Of a stretch of 64,000 nucleotides of DNA, positions 50,700-59,291 are shown piece by piece. How positions within the stretch are numbered: position 1 is the stretch's first letter; the number at the start of each line of letters is the position of its first letter. Origin of the DNA: Poindextera sp041691315 (GTDB taxonomy: Bacteria; Pseudomonadota; Alphaproteobacteria; Caulobacterales; Caulobacteraceae); the NCBI GenBank assembly GCA_041691315.1, contig JBEPUW010000016.1, positions 1-64,000 on the forward strand, given 5' to 3'. The notes under the pieces were generated by a model. That model did no database searches. It was given only the letters and a program-made list of their open reading frames with translations, and was not told where the DNA came from. The position numbers and the translations under genes are program-made.

Positions 50700-51527
50700 T
50701 CAACCGATAGGCTTCATTGGGGAGCGCCAGTTCCGCGGGTCGATCCGCTCCATGTCGATGACCGTCAGGTCCCGCTCGGCCGGCACGCACAGCATGTTCA
50801 GCGACGAGACATTATTGAAGATGTCCTCAGCCACCGCGTTGAAGTTGCGCGGGCTGAACAGCGGCGCGACGTGCCAGTACTGGACGTAGCCAAGGGCGTC
50901 GATCAGCCCGATCAGTTCCGCCTGCTGCGCCGCCCGGTCGTTCTCGACATAGATCAGCGGCCGGCACCGCGCGATGGTGGCCATGGCGCCGCGCAGGACG
51001 CCGACCTCCCAACCCTCCACATCCACCTTCAGCATGCCGCAGTCGGGCAGGTCAAGCGCGTCCAGCGGCCGCTGGCGCACCATGCGGCCTTCGCGCCAGG
51101 GCTCGTCGGCGCCGTTTGCCTGGCGCGGCGTGACCGAGCCGAAATTGCCCGCCGCGCCGTAGTCGACCTCCGGCATTTCGACCACGCCGACGGCCGGCCC
51201 CAGCGCCTCGGGATAGGCGGCGACGTTGGCGATCTCGTTCATGGTCAGGTTGGCGCAGAGCAGCTGGAAGGCGCGCTGCTGCGGCTCGAAGGCGATCAGC
51301 CGGCCCGGCGCACAGGCCCTGGCCATCATCACCGTGTGGGCGCCGATATTGGCCCCGGCCTCGACCACCGTCATGCCCGGCCTGACCAGCTGGCGGAACA
51401 CATCCGCCTCGGCCTCGCAGTACTCGCCATAGACCTCCAGACCGCGGGTGATGTAGGCGTCGGTCCGCAAGCCCCACATCGGCCCGTGGCGCGTGGCGAG
51501 CAGGACGCTGTCGAACGGCGCGGTCAT
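50700..51527 (-). CDS. FkbM-family methyltransferase
   Basis: SAM-dependent methyltransferase of 275 residues. Motif I is VVEAGANIGAHTVMMA (about 53-68), followed by LIAFEPQQRAFQLLCANL (motif II region) and later LKVDVEGWEVGVLRGA, the FkbM-type post-motif that includes the D-V-E-G-x-E signature. FkbM proteins O-methylate sugars or polyketides; many bacterial members have unknown acceptors. ATG 51527 is used. It stands alone on the minus strand, 77 bp upstream of the acyl-CoA dehydrogenase. Confidence 0.87.
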   Translation of the reverse strand: MTAPFDSVLLATRHGPMWGLRTDAYITRGLEVYGEYCEAEADVFRQLVRPGMTVVEAGANIGAHTVMMARACAPGRLIAFEPQQRAFQLLCANLTMNEIANVAAYPEALGPAVGVVEMPEVDYGAAGNFGSVTPRQANGADEPWREGRMVRQRPLDALDLPDCGMLKVDVEGWEVGVLRGAMATIARCRPLIYVENDRAAQQAELIGLIDALGYVQYWHVAPLFSPRNFNAVAEDIFNNVSSLNMLCVPAERDLTVIDMERIDPRNWRSPMKPIG

Positions 51528-51650
51528 CGGCGAATCCCTGGACGAGGCCGGCCAGTCTAGGGGCAAAGCCCGCCGGGGTCTGCGCGAAGGTGACGCGCCA
51601 TCAGAGCGCCGCTATTCTCCGGCGAAGTTGAGTGGGAGATTACCGAGACC

Positions 51651-52160
51651 ATGTCGCGCCGCGCCGCCCTTATCGTCCTATCCGCCCTGATCCTGGCCGC
51701 CTGCGGAACCATGCGCGGCCCGAGCTATCCGGCGCCGCCGCCGATCGCCGAGCCGCCGCCGCCGCCCGCGCCCGGCGCCATCGAGGGTCACGGCGCCTTT
51801 CGGCTGGCCGACGGACGGGCCAGCTGCGCCGGCTTCTCCGTCGCCCTGATGCCCGATCGGCCGCGCTACCGCGCCCGCTTCCAGGCGCTCTACGGCTCGG
51901 CCGGACGGGTGATGGAGCCGGTCGCCGAGGTCAAGGCGCGCTCGGCCAGGCTGCCCGCCAGCCCCGACACCGCCCCGATCGCCTCGGCCTCCTGCGACGC
52001 CCGCGGCGAGTTCGCCTTTCCGAGCGTGGTGTCGGATCGCTATTTCCTAATCATGCACGTCAAGGTCAGACCGGCGCAGATCGGCCATGACGACTATGTG
52101 CTGCTGCAGCCGGTCAACGTGCAGCCCGGCCAGACCACGGTGGTGACATTGGCGCCGTGA
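51651..52160 (+). CDS. Predicted lipoprotein of unknown function
   Basis: Protein of 169 residues with a clear lipoprotein signal (MSRRAALIVLSALILAAC), a Pro-rich linker (PPPIAEPPPPPAPG) and a C-terminal ~120 residues that appear beta-rich with two cysteines (GRASCAGFSV, SASCDARGEF), probably disulfide-linked. No domain name can be assigned; the later part (FPSVVSDRYFLIMHV) looks like a carboxypeptidase-regulatory-like or transthyretin-like beta fold, which is only an impression. It overlaps the arfB gene by 4 bp in GTGA. Confidence 0.72.
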   Translation: MSRRAALIVLSALILAACGTMRGPSYPAPPPIAEPPPPPAPGAIEGHGAFRLADGRASCAGFSVALMPDRPRYRARFQALYGSAGRVMEPVAEVKARSARLPASPDTAPIASASCDARGEFAFPSVVSDRYFLIMHVKVRPAQIGHDDYVLLQPVNVQPGQTTVVTLAP

Positions 52161-52579
52161 TCGTCGTCACCGACGACATCGCGCTGGAGGACCGCGAACT
52201 GGAAGAGCGGTTCATCCTGGCCTCGGGACCCGGCGGCCAGAACGTCAACAAGACCTCCAGCGCGGTGCAGCTGCGGTTCGACGCCCGCGGCTCGCCCAGC
52301 CTGCCGAACGATGTCAGCACCCGGCTGCAGCGGCTGGCCGGCAGCCGACTGACCGGCGACGGGGTCATCGTCATCACCGCCGCGCGCTTCTCCAGCCAGG
52401 AGCGCAACCGCGCCGACGCCCGCGAGCGGCTGGTGGAGCTGATCCAGAAGGCGACCGTGCGCCCGGTGATGCGCAAACGCACCAAGCCGACCTATGCCTC
52501 GAAGCTGCAGCGGCTGGATTCAAAGACCCGCCGCGGCGAGGTCAAAAGCCGGCGCGGCAAGCCCGGCGTGCACGACTAG
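52157..52579 (+). CDS. arfB: Peptidyl-tRNA hydrolase ArfB (ribosome rescue)
   Basis: Protein of 140 residues with the class-I release-factor-like catalytic domain, including Gly26-Gly27-Gln28 in SGPGGQNVNKTSSAVQ, and a basic C-terminal tail (VRPVMRKRTKPTYASKLQRL, KTRRGEVKSRRGKPG) that enters the empty mRNA channel of stalled ribosomes. It hydrolyses peptidyl-tRNA on ribosomes lacking a stop codon. Length and tail match ArfB/YaeJ. The GTG start overlaps the lipoprotein stop, indicating coupling. Confidence 0.94.
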   Translation: MIVVTDDIALEDRELEERFILASGPGGQNVNKTSSAVQLRFDARGSPSLPNDVSTRLQRLAGSRLTGDGVIVITAARFSSQERNRADARERLVELIQKATVRPVMRKRTKPTYASKLQRLDSKTRRGEVKSRRGKPGVHD

Positions 52580-52589
52580 CTAGGCCAGT

Positions 52590-52991
52590 TCAGGCGTCGT
52601 CTTCGAGGCGCGAGCGGATGTCGCGGTAGGCCGCCGATATCAGCTCACCGAGCGCGGCGGCGTCCACCGGCTGGCCCCAGCGCAGCTTCACGTGCCGCAT
52701 GCGTTTGCCGGCGCCCTCCAGCAGGCCGGCCGGGTCGTCGAGGTCGGCCCCGAAGAAGAAACCGACATTGGCGTGCGCGCTGAAGGCGTCGACATAGCCG
52801 AACGCCGCGTCGCCGACGCAGGCCGTAGGATGCCCATCGGCCAGCAGCTCGCGCACGTCGCCGCCACGGTCGCGCATCTGATCGAACCATGGCTGGGCGA
52901 TCCGGCGCAGCTCGGCGTCGGGCTTGTGGAACCAGCCATCGACGCCGGGGTCTCGCCTGACGGCGGCAGGGAAGCGCATGAGGTTGCTCAC
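52590..52991 (-). CDS. DUF1801 domain protein
   Basis: Protein of 133 residues resembling the DUF1801/YdhG fold, with FGYVDAFSAHANVGFFFGAD in the middle, where the family has a Y-x-x-H-x-x-V-x-x-G-F motif, and a GKRMRHVKLRWGQPVDAAAL end that resembles the typical M-R-H/Y-V/I-K-L motif. The function is unknown; related proteins bind small ligands. It starts with GTG at 52991, convergent with arfB 10 bp away. It is probably a single-gene unit. Confidence 0.8.
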   Translation of the reverse strand: MSNLMRFPAAVRRDPGVDGWFHKPDAELRRIAQPWFDQMRDRGGDVRELLADGHPTACVGDAAFGYVDAFSAHANVGFFFGADLDDPAGLLEGAGKRMRHVKLRWGQPVDAAALGELISAAYRDIRSRLEDDA

Positions 52992-53107
52992 GCGGGCAGA
53001 TTGTCAGTTCGGCGCGCGAACTTCAAATCGGGCGCACTAGCCATCTTGCCCGGCCGCCGTTAGCTTCGCGACGCCTGATAAAGGGCGGATTTGGGAGGGC
53101 GTTTGCG

Positions 53108-53593
53108 ATGAAGATTTCGGTCCTGGCCCTTGCGGCGGCGACCCTGGCGCTGGCCGGCTGCGGCCAGAATTCGTCGTCGTCGGGTCAGGCGAGCGCGCCA
53201 GCCGCCCCGGTCCAGCCGACGCCGGACCAGGTCAAGACGCTGCTGACCGCCCTGCCCGCCCCGTACAACACCGGCGATATCGTCAACGGCAAGTCGAAGT
53301 TCACCCAGTGCGCCGCCTGCCACACCACCGTTCAGGGCGGCCCGAACCTGACCGGCCCCAATCTCTATGGCGTCTTCGGCCGCAAGGCCGGCAGCCTGGA
53401 CGGCTTCGCCTATTCCGACGCGCTGAAGACCGCCGGTTGGACCTGGGACGCCGCCCGCATCGACGCCTGGATCACCAATCCGCACGCGGTGCTGGCGACC
53501 ACCAAGATGTCCTTCGTCGGCATAAAGGACCCGAAAGACCGCACCGACGTGATCGCCTACCTGAAAACCGCGACCAGCCCGCTTCCGAACTAA
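53108..53593 (+). CDS. Lipoprotein cytochrome c (class I, c2/c550-like)
   Basis: Protein of 161 residues with a lipoprotein signal (LALAGC), a low-complexity Ser/Ala/Pro linker, and a cytochrome c domain (about 53-160) holding Cys68-Ala-Ala-Cys71-His72, GPNLYGVFGRKAGSLDGFAY and the Met ligand in ATTKMSFVGIKD. This is the mitochondrial-like class-I fold with the N-L-x-G-x-x-G-R-K block. It probably carries electrons between bc1 and an oxidase, or acts in general periplasmic electron transfer. It is unrelated in sequence to the three short cytochromes at 20-26 kb. Confidence 0.92.
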   Translation: MKISVLALAAATLALAGCGQNSSSSGQASAPAAPVQPTPDQVKTLLTALPAPYNTGDIVNGKSKFTQCAACHTTVQGGPNLTGPNLYGVFGRKAGSLDGFAYSDALKTAGWTWDAARIDAWITNPHAVLATTKMSFVGIKDPKDRTDVIAYLKTATSPLPN

Positions 53594-53604
53594 CGCAAAG
53601 ATGA

Positions 53605-53696
53605 ACCGCCAAGTGCGCCAAGGACGCCAAGAGAGCAGAGTCTTGGCGAACTTGGCGTCCTTGGCGGTAAAAACCTGGGTCCCCGCTTCCGCGGGG
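53605..53696. repeat. Long inverted repeat of CGCCAAG units followed by a REP-like palindrome
   Basis: Arms 53605-53632 and 53641-53668 are 28 bp each, pair at about 24 positions around an 8-bp loop, and are built from repeated CGCCAAG units. At 53681-53696 a second palindrome, CCCCGC-TTCC-GCGGGG, within CCTGGGTCCCCGCTTCCGCG, resembles REP elements common in alphaproteobacteria. Both lie between convergent genes, so they may act as a bidirectional terminator. Confidence 0.7.
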
Positions 53697-53711
53697 ATGA
53701 GCGGACTGTAA

Positions 53712-54512
53712 CTAGGCGTCGTAGCCCGGTAGCTCGCGGTCGAGGCGGCGGAGGCAGGCCGGCCAGAGCAGATTGCCCATGCCGGTATTGACGCGGTCTT
53801 CGCTCGGCGCGGGCCGGGCGCCGCCCTGGCCGGCGACCTTTTGCTGCGCCGCTTCCGGCGCGATCAGCACCTTGTCGCGGCCGACCGAGAGCGCCATCAC
53901 CTGCTGGGCGCAGGCGCGCTCCAGGAAGAACATGGCGTTCCAGGCCGCCGCGGCGGTGCGGCCGACGGCCAGGGTGCCGTGGTTGCGCAGCAGCATGACC
54001 GACTTGTCGCCGAGGTCGTGGACCAGGCGCTCGCGCTCATCCAGGTCGAGCGCGATGCCCTCATAGTCGTGATAGGCGAGCCTGGGCAGGGTGACGAGCG
54101 CGTGCTGGGTGAGCGGCAACAGCCCCTCAGCCTGGGCGGAGACGGCGACGCCCTGGTCGGTGTGCACGTGGATCACGTACTGGGCGTCTTCGCGCGCGGC
54201 GTGGATGGCCGAGTGGATGGTGAAGCCGGCCGGATTGATGAAATAGGGCGTGTCCTGGAGAATGTTGCCGTCCAGGTCGATCTTGACCAGCGACGAGGCG
54301 GTGATCTCCTCGAAGAAATAGCCGTAGGGATTGATCAGGAACTGGTGCTCAGGCCCTGGAATCCTGGCGGAAATGTGGGTGTAGATCAGGTCGTCCCACC
54401 CCTCGCGCGCCACCAGCCGATAGAGGGCCGCGAGGTCGACGCGGACCTGCCATTCTTCCTCGCTGACCTTGCCTTTGAGCGAGCTGACGCCAGCGATCGA
54501 TCCATCCGCCAC
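53712..54512 (-). CDS. Class II aldolase/adducin-family protein
   Basis: Protein of 266 residues. Zinc-ligand His residues are in YVIHVHTDQGVAV and later LLRNHGTLAVGR, and the substrate loop is THISARIPGPEHQFLINPYG; Glu in FFEEITAS is the candidate acid. The family includes fuculose-phosphate aldolase and adducin-like proteins of unknown substrate; the wide sequence spacing here is that of the adducin-like bacterial group. The GTG start at 54512 gives MADGSIAGVSS. It is transcribed away from the DUF2336 gene and converges on cytochrome c, separated by the repeat at 53605-53696. Confidence 0.87.
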   Translation of the reverse strand: MADGSIAGVSSLKGKVSEEEWQVRVDLAALYRLVAREGWDDLIYTHISARIPGPEHQFLINPYGYFFEEITASSLVKIDLDGNILQDTPYFINPAGFTIHSAIHAAREDAQYVIHVHTDQGVAVSAQAEGLLPLTQHALVTLPRLAYHDYEGIALDLDERERLVHDLGDKSVMLLRNHGTLAVGRTAAAAWNAMFFLERACAQQVMALSVGRDKVLIAPEAAQQKVAGQGGARPAPSEDRVNTGMGNLLWPACLRRLDRELPGYDA

Positions 54513-54655
54513 GGCGGTCTCCTTCCCGAACTGTTCCAGAGGTTAAGAGTCGCGCCCGGCGGCCTCTACGTCAAGCATTCCGCCGCTGCGCGCCTATGTT
54601 AGCTATGTTTTCACGACCATACCCCAGTTTGGGCAGCCATGGCCGGAGGTGAAGC

Positions 54656-55768
54656 GTGAGCGCCGTTCAAACGGCTAAGGAGCTGGAGGAGCTCGCCCGG
54701 AGCCGGTCGCCCGCCGATCGCGAGCGGCTGATGCTGGCCATCGTCGATCTGTGCGGCCAGCCGAACGACGCCATAGGCTCGCCGGCGATCCAGGCTCTGC
54801 TGGGCTCGATCTTCACCGACCTGGTCAACGACGCCGAGCAGGACATCCGCCGCATCCTGGCCGAGAAACTGTCCATCGCCGACTGGCCGCCGCCGGCCCT
54901 GGTCAATCTGCTGGCCACCGACGAGATCGAGATCGCCCGTTCGGTGATCGCCCGCAGCCCGGTGCTGCGCGACGCCGATCTGGTGCGGCTCCTGGTCGAG
55001 GGGGCCATCGACCATCAGATCGAGGTGGCCAAGCGGCCGTTGATCGGGCTGCCGGTGGTGGAAACCATATTGGACCAGGCCCAGCCGGCGGTGATGATCG
55101 CGCTGGCCGGCAACGACACCGCCGACGTCTCGCCCGAGGCCATGCGGCGCATGGTCGAGGCGTCGCGCGACGTGGCCGGCATGCGCTCGCCGCTGGCGCG
55201 CCACCCGCGGCTGAGCGGCGAGATGGCCGAGCGGCTCTATGCCTGGGTGGGCCAATCGCTGCGCTCGGCCATCGTCACCCGCTTCCGCGTCGACGTCGAG
55301 GCGCTGGACCGCGCCCTGGCCGAGTCGGTCAACGAGGCGCGCGATGCGCCCTTCCACGATCCCGCGCCGCGCGGCGGCATCGCCGGCGCCGAGCAGGAGG
55401 AGATGGAGCGCCGGCTGATCAGCAAGCTGCACGACGCCGGCCAGCTGCGGCCGAGCTATCTGCTGCGGGCCTTGCGCGAACAGCGGCTGTCGCTGTTCGC
55501 CTCGGCGCTCGCCACCCTGGGCGGATTTTCGACCGACCAGGTGAACCAGGCGCTGGCTGCCGACCGGCCGGAGGCGCTGGCCCTGGCCTGCGCCGCGGTC
55601 GGGCTGGACCGAGGCGCCTTCTCGACCCTGCTGGCCCTGGTGCGCGAACTGAACAAGGGCCGGCCCGGCGGCGACGCCAACCAGGCCCGGCGCGTCTTCG
55701 ACGCCTTCGGACCCGAACAGACGGCCAAGGCCAAGGCCGCCTTCGCCACGGCGGCCGCGACCGTTTGA
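54656..55768 (+). CDS. DUF2336 domain protein
   Basis: Protein of 370 residues, almost all alpha-helical and built like a HEAT-type repeat array: PADRERLMLAIVDLCGQP, DAEQDIRRILAEKLSIADWP, SVIARSPVLRDADLVRLL and similar units. DUF2336 is largely restricted to alphaproteobacteria and has no established biochemical function; some members carry response-regulator or signalling links. It is followed closely by nadK (35 bp) and then the Hpt gene, which suits a signalling or housekeeping cluster. The start is a GTG at 54656. Confidence 0.88.
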   Translation: MSAVQTAKELEELARSRSPADRERLMLAIVDLCGQPNDAIGSPAIQALLGSIFTDLVNDAEQDIRRILAEKLSIADWPPPALVNLLATDEIEIARSVIARSPVLRDADLVRLLVEGAIDHQIEVAKRPLIGLPVVETILDQAQPAVMIALAGNDTADVSPEAMRRMVEASRDVAGMRSPLARHPRLSGEMAERLYAWVGQSLRSAIVTRFRVDVEALDRALAESVNEARDAPFHDPAPRGGIAGAEQEEMERRLISKLHDAGQLRPSYLLRALREQRLSLFASALATLGGFSTDQVNQALAADRPEALALACAAVGLDRGAFSTLLALVRELNKGRPGGDANQARRVFDAFGPEQTAKAKAAFATAAATV

Positions 55769-55802
55769 CAAGCCCCTCGCCGCGCGGCTTGCTCAGGGCC
55801 GC

Positions 55803-56585
55803 ATGACCAAACCCGCCCTCCCCATCGAACGGCTGGCCTTTCGCGCCAGCGGCCGGCCAGACGCGCAAGCCGTGCTGGCCCGCCTGGCCGCCCGTTACGG
55901 CGACGCGGCCGAGGCCGACGCCCAGGTGATCGTGGCCCTCGGCGGCGACGGCTTCATGCTGGAGACCCTGCACCGCAATCTGGGTCGCCAGACCCCGATC
56001 TACGGCATGAACCAGGGCTCGGTCGGCTTCCTGATGAACGACTACAGCGAAGACCGGCTGCTGGAGCGGATCAACGCCGCCGAGCGGTCGGTGATCCATC
56101 CGCTGGTGATGACCGCGGTCGACGCCCAGGGCCAACCCAGCGAGGCCCTGGCGATCAACGAGGTGTCGCTGCTGCGCCAGACCGGCCAGACCGCCAAGCT
56201 GAGGATCTCCATCGACAACAAGGTTCGCCTGGCCGAGCTGTTCTGCGACGGCGCCATGGTGGCCACCCCGGCCGGCTCGACGGCGTACAATCTGTCCGCA
56301 CACGGACCGATCATCCCCCTGGACGGCCGCGTGATGGCGCTCACGCCGATCAGCGCCTTCCGGCCGCGCCTCTGGCGCGGCGCGCTGCTCAAGCACGACG
56401 CCAAGGTCCGCTTCGAAATCCTCGAGCCGGAGAAGCGGCCGGTCAGCGCCGTCGCCGACAATTTCGAGGTGCGCGACGTGGTCGAGGTCAATGTCGCCGA
56501 AGACCGCGAGACCCGGCTGCACATGCTGTTCGACGCCGGGCGCAGCCTCGAGGAACGCGTGTTGGCCGAGCAGTTTCGCGGTTAA
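55803..56585 (+). CDS. nadK: NAD kinase
   Basis: Protein of 260 residues making NADP from NAD and ATP or polyphosphate. Family motifs are GGDG at 47-50 (VALGGDGFML), MNQGSVGFLMND, AINEVSLLRQTG with the NE dyad, and the glycine-rich TPAGSTAYNLSAHGPIIP. Length and features match short bacterial NAD kinases, with the C-terminal part ending in RSLEERVLAEQFRG. The ATG at 55803 is fixed by the N-terminal strand LERLAFRAS-like (IERLAFRASG). Confidence 0.96.
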   Translation: MTKPALPIERLAFRASGRPDAQAVLARLAARYGDAAEADAQVIVALGGDGFMLETLHRNLGRQTPIYGMNQGSVGFLMNDYSEDRLLERINAAERSVIHPLVMTAVDAQGQPSEALAINEVSLLRQTGQTAKLRISIDNKVRLAELFCDGAMVATPAGSTAYNLSAHGPIIPLDGRVMALTPISAFRPRLWRGALLKHDAKVRFEILEPEKRPVSAVADNFEVRDVVEVNVAEDRETRLHMLFDAGRSLEERVLAEQFRG

Positions 56586-56676
56586 GGCCGTCTCACCACT
56601 TGTTAAGACAGAGGTGCGAAGCTGCGGGCCTCTAGAGACGGCGTATTTTCACGTCTCTGCCAGTCGGGAGGCGGCA

Positions 56677-57159
56677 TTGAGTCAGCAGACGCAGGGGCAG
56701 ATGATTCCTGTCTCCAATACCCTGAAGCTGAAGATCGGCAGCCGGTTCGGCGGCATCGATCCGGCCGCGCTCGCCAAGGCCGAGGCCGCGCTCAAGGGCC
56801 TGTCCGACAACTTCGACCAGTGGATGCAGGACGAGCTGACCAAGCTTGACGCCGCCCGGGCGCGCATCGCCTCGGAAGGCTACACCGCCGAGACCGGCGA
56901 GAACCTCTATTTCCGCGCCCACGACCTGAAGGGCCTGGGCTCGACCTACGGCTACCCGGTGGTCACCGAGATCGCCGGCTCGCTCTGCCGGCTGATCGAC
57001 GATCCCGCCACCCGCCTGCGCGCCCCGCTCTTCCTGCTCGACGCCCACATCGATGGCATCAAGGCTGCCGTGCGCGGCAATATCCGCGAATCGGACAATC
57101 CGGTCGCCAAGAGCCTGCTTTCGGAACTCGACCGCCGCGTCCGCGAATACGAGGCCTAG
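56677..57159 (+). CDS. Single-domain histidine phosphotransfer (Hpt) protein
   Basis: Protein of about 160 residues: a short N-terminal segment, a helix-rich stretch DPAALAKAEAALKGLSDNF, and the H-box YFRAHDLKGLGSTYGYP with the phospho-accepting His at about 82. The family shuttles phosphate between hybrid kinases and response regulators. A TTG start at 56677 is used because GGGAGG lies just upstream; an ATG at 56701 (MIPVSNTLKLK) is the alternative and would remove only eight residues. Its stop codon overlaps the stop of the convergent Nudix gene by three bases. Confidence 0.85.
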   Translation: MSQQTQGQMIPVSNTLKLKIGSRFGGIDPAALAKAEAALKGLSDNFDQWMQDELTKLDAARARIASEGYTAETGENLYFRAHDLKGLGSTYGYPVVTEIAGSLCRLIDDPATRLRAPLFLLDAHIDGIKAAVRGNIRESDNPVAKSLLSELDRRVREYEA

Positions 57160-57938
57160 TTCCCGACGTTCTCCATCGGCTCTTCCACCGCGCCGTAGCC
57201 GGCGTCGGGCGGGATGACCAGCACCGAACCGCCGGGCCGCCTGGTGACCTTCGGCTCGACCGTCACCAGCGTCCGCGCCGCTGAGCGCTCCATCGCTTCC
57301 GTCGCGCTCCCGCTCTCGGCGAGAAGCTGCAGGTTCATCCGGGTCGGGAAGATCACCTTGCGTTCGCCAGCCTCGGCCATCCGCAGGACCTCGGCCGGCG
57401 CGATCCATTCCGCATCCACCGTCTCCCAACCGTCGCAGATGGCCAGTTGCTCGGAATCGGCGCGCGCGGCGTAGAACCAGGTGTCGAACCGTTTGGGCAT
57501 CATCGAGGGCGTGATCCAGCGGGCGAAGACCACCAACGCCGTCAGGTCGATCGACACCTCCAGCTCCCGCACCAGGTCGATGAAGGCGCGCTCGTCCCTG
57601 GCGATGGCGTCGCGCGCATCGTGGGCCCGCTCGTCGCCCGGGAAGCTCGCGCCGGTCCGATCGCGGGCGATGAGGATCCCCGCTTCCTCATAGACTTCCC
57701 GCACCGCCGCGACACGCAGCGCCTGTTGGTCCGGCTCTTCAGTCGACCAGCCGATGGCGTGGTTGGCCCAGGCTGGGTCATGGTCGCCGGCGTGGGTCTT
57801 GCCGCCGGGAAAGACCAGGGCGCCGGAGGCGAAATCGATCTGATGATGCCGCTTGACCATCAGCACCTGGAATTCGGGCTCGTCGCGCAACAAAAGGATG
57901 GTCGCGGCGGGACGGATCGGAACGGGCTCGGCGGCCAT
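57156..57938 (-). CDS. NUDIX hydrolase with extended Nudix box (NUDT19-like)
   Basis: Protein of 260 residues. The Nudix motif is split: the GG of VFPGGKTHAGDHDP is separated by about 30 residues from LRVAAVREVYEEAGILIA, which holds the catalytic R-E-x-x-E-E-x-G block. This insertion is typical of CoA/RNA-type NUDT19-like enzymes rather than MutT. It likely hydrolyses a nucleoside diphosphate derivative such as CoA, but the substrate is inferred. ATG 57938 fits the domain start. It converges with the Hpt gene with overlapping stops. Confidence 0.88.
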   Translation of the reverse strand: MAAEPVPIRPAATILLLRDEPEFQVLMVKRHHQIDFASGALVFPGGKTHAGDHDPAWANHAIGWSTEEPDQQALRVAAVREVYEEAGILIARDRTGASFPGDERAHDARDAIARDERAFIDLVRELEVSIDLTALVVFARWITPSMMPKRFDTWFYAARADSEQLAICDGWETVDAEWIAPAEVLRMAEAGERKVIFPTRMNLQLLAESGSATEAMERSAARTLVTVEPKVTRRPGGSVLVIPPDAGYGAVEEPMENVGN

Positions 57939-58018
57939 CGGCAAACTCCTGGGACGCGCCCATCGTGGCGCAACGCCCGGCCAGATCAACCCTGAAGCGG
58001 AACGGCGACGGGCAGGCG

Positions 58019-58450
58019 TCAGAAAACCGCCGGCCGGTCGCTCAGGGCTTTCACCTGATCGGTCAGCGGCGCGCCGGCGCGCTGCGCCGCCATCACGCCC
58101 ACATCGACATAGTCGCGCCAGCCCACGACCAGGTCGCCGCGAAATTCGAGCACCCCGGCATAGGGCGCCATCACCACCCGGCCGTCGTCGGTGACGAATT
58201 CGTCGACGCCCTCGACGAACAGCCGCTCGGCGGTTTCCTGATAGTCGAAGACCCGCCAGCGGATGTCGTTCATGCCGGCCCCGAACCGCAGCAGGAACTT
58301 GCGCGCCTGAGCCTTGCCGCGCAGCGGCGGCTCGGCGGCGACGGCGAAGTGCCAGACGATCTCCTCGTCCATGTGCGACAGCACGGCGTCGATGTCCTTC
58401 GCCTTCCAGGCCTCGATGATCGCCTGCAGAATCTGGATGCGCGGGGTCAT
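58019..58450 (-). CDS. NTF2/SnoaL-like family protein
   Basis: Protein of 143 residues with the nuclear-transport-factor-2-like cone fold: an N-terminal helix with IQILQAIIEAWKAKDIDAVL, the H-M-D-E-E-I-V-W-H-F segment, and YAGVLEFRGDLVVGWRDYVD near the C-terminus. Such folds carry isomerases, dehydratases and many proteins of unknown role. A conserved-looking Asp/His pair (HMDEEIVWH) could be the active site. ATG 58450 is used; the upstream extension is not conserved. It is divergent from the SDR gene at 58531 by 80 bp. Confidence 0.82.
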   Translation of the reverse strand: MTPRIQILQAIIEAWKAKDIDAVLSHMDEEIVWHFAVAAEPPLRGKAQARKFLLRFGAGMNDIRWRVFDYQETAERLFVEGVDEFVTDDGRVVMAPYAGVLEFRGDLVVGWRDYVDVGVMAAQRAGAPLTDQVKALSDRPAVF

Positions 58451-58530
58451 GTCCGTGGTTTCCTCGTGCGCGCCTTGCCTAGCGGCTTGATCCGACTTAG
58501 CACTTTTGCCGCATCGCCAGAGCGCCAAGA

Positions 58531-59289
58531 ATGAAGATCAAAGACAGCGTCGCCCTGGTCACTGGCGGCAACCGCGGCATTGGCGAGGCCTTCGTGCGCG
58601 CCCTGCTCGGGGCCGGGGCCGCCAAAATCTATGTCGGGACGCGCGAGATCGCCAACGCCGCACATCTGGTCGCCGAGGCGCCCGACCGCGTCGTCGCTGT
58701 CGCTCTCGACGTCACCGATCCGGCGCGGGTCGCCGCGGCCGCCGGCCAGTGCGGCGACCTCAGCATCCTGATCAACAATGCCGGCGCCTTCACCATGCGC
58801 CGGCTAATCGATGCGTCGGACATGTCGGGCGCGCGGGCCGAGATGGAGACCAACTATTTCGCGCCGCTGGCCATGTGTCGGGCCTTCGCGCCGATCCTGG
58901 GCCAACACAGCGAGAGCGCTATCGCCAACGTGCTCTCGGCCGGAGGCCTGGTCGCGGTGCCCGGCATGGGCGGCTATAGCCCGTCGAAGTTCGCCGCCCG
59001 CGCCATGACCACCTGCGTACGCGCCGAACTGGCGGCGCAGAACACCCACGTCACCGCCCTGATCGTCGGCTCGGTGGACACGCGCATGGCCAGCCACGTC
59101 CAAGGCTTCAAGGAAGCGCCGGCGACCATCGCCAAGGTGGGCCTGAAGGCCATCGAGCGCGGCACGGACGAAGTCGACACCGACTTCATGGCCATCGACG
59201 TCCGCGCCAGCCTGGCGCGCGATCCGAAGACGCTGGAAATGCAGATGCGGCGCTCGCTGAGCAGCGAGCCCGTCAGAACCGGGAGATAG
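58531..59289 (+). CDS. Short-chain dehydrogenase/reductase
   Basis: SDR of 252 residues: NAD(P) motif TGGNRGIGEAF (11-21), NNAG motif in ILINNAGAFTMRR, catalytic-type Ser in NVLSAGGLVAVPGMGG, and Tyr-x-x-x-Lys in YSPSKFA. The substrate is unknown. It is followed at 2 bp by an NTF2-like gene and then an MDR dehydrogenase, forming a compact three-gene plus-strand operon probably used in detoxification or lipid/aromatic catabolism. Confidence 0.9.
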   Translation: MKIKDSVALVTGGNRGIGEAFVRALLGAGAAKIYVGTREIANAAHLVAEAPDRVVAVALDVTDPARVAAAAGQCGDLSILINNAGAFTMRRLIDASDMSGARAEMETNYFAPLAMCRAFAPILGQHSESAIANVLSAGGLVAVPGMGGYSPSKFAARAMTTCVRAELAAQNTHVTALIVGSVDTRMASHVQGFKEAPATIAKVGLKAIERGTDEVDTDFMAIDVRASLARDPKTLEMQMRRSLSSEPVRTGR

Positions 59290-59291
59290 GC

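Noticed and set aside
48631..50889. 752-residue plus-strand open frame opposite thiolase and acyl-CoA dehydrogenase
   Set aside because: Spans two convincing minus-strand genes and the gap between them; no domain.
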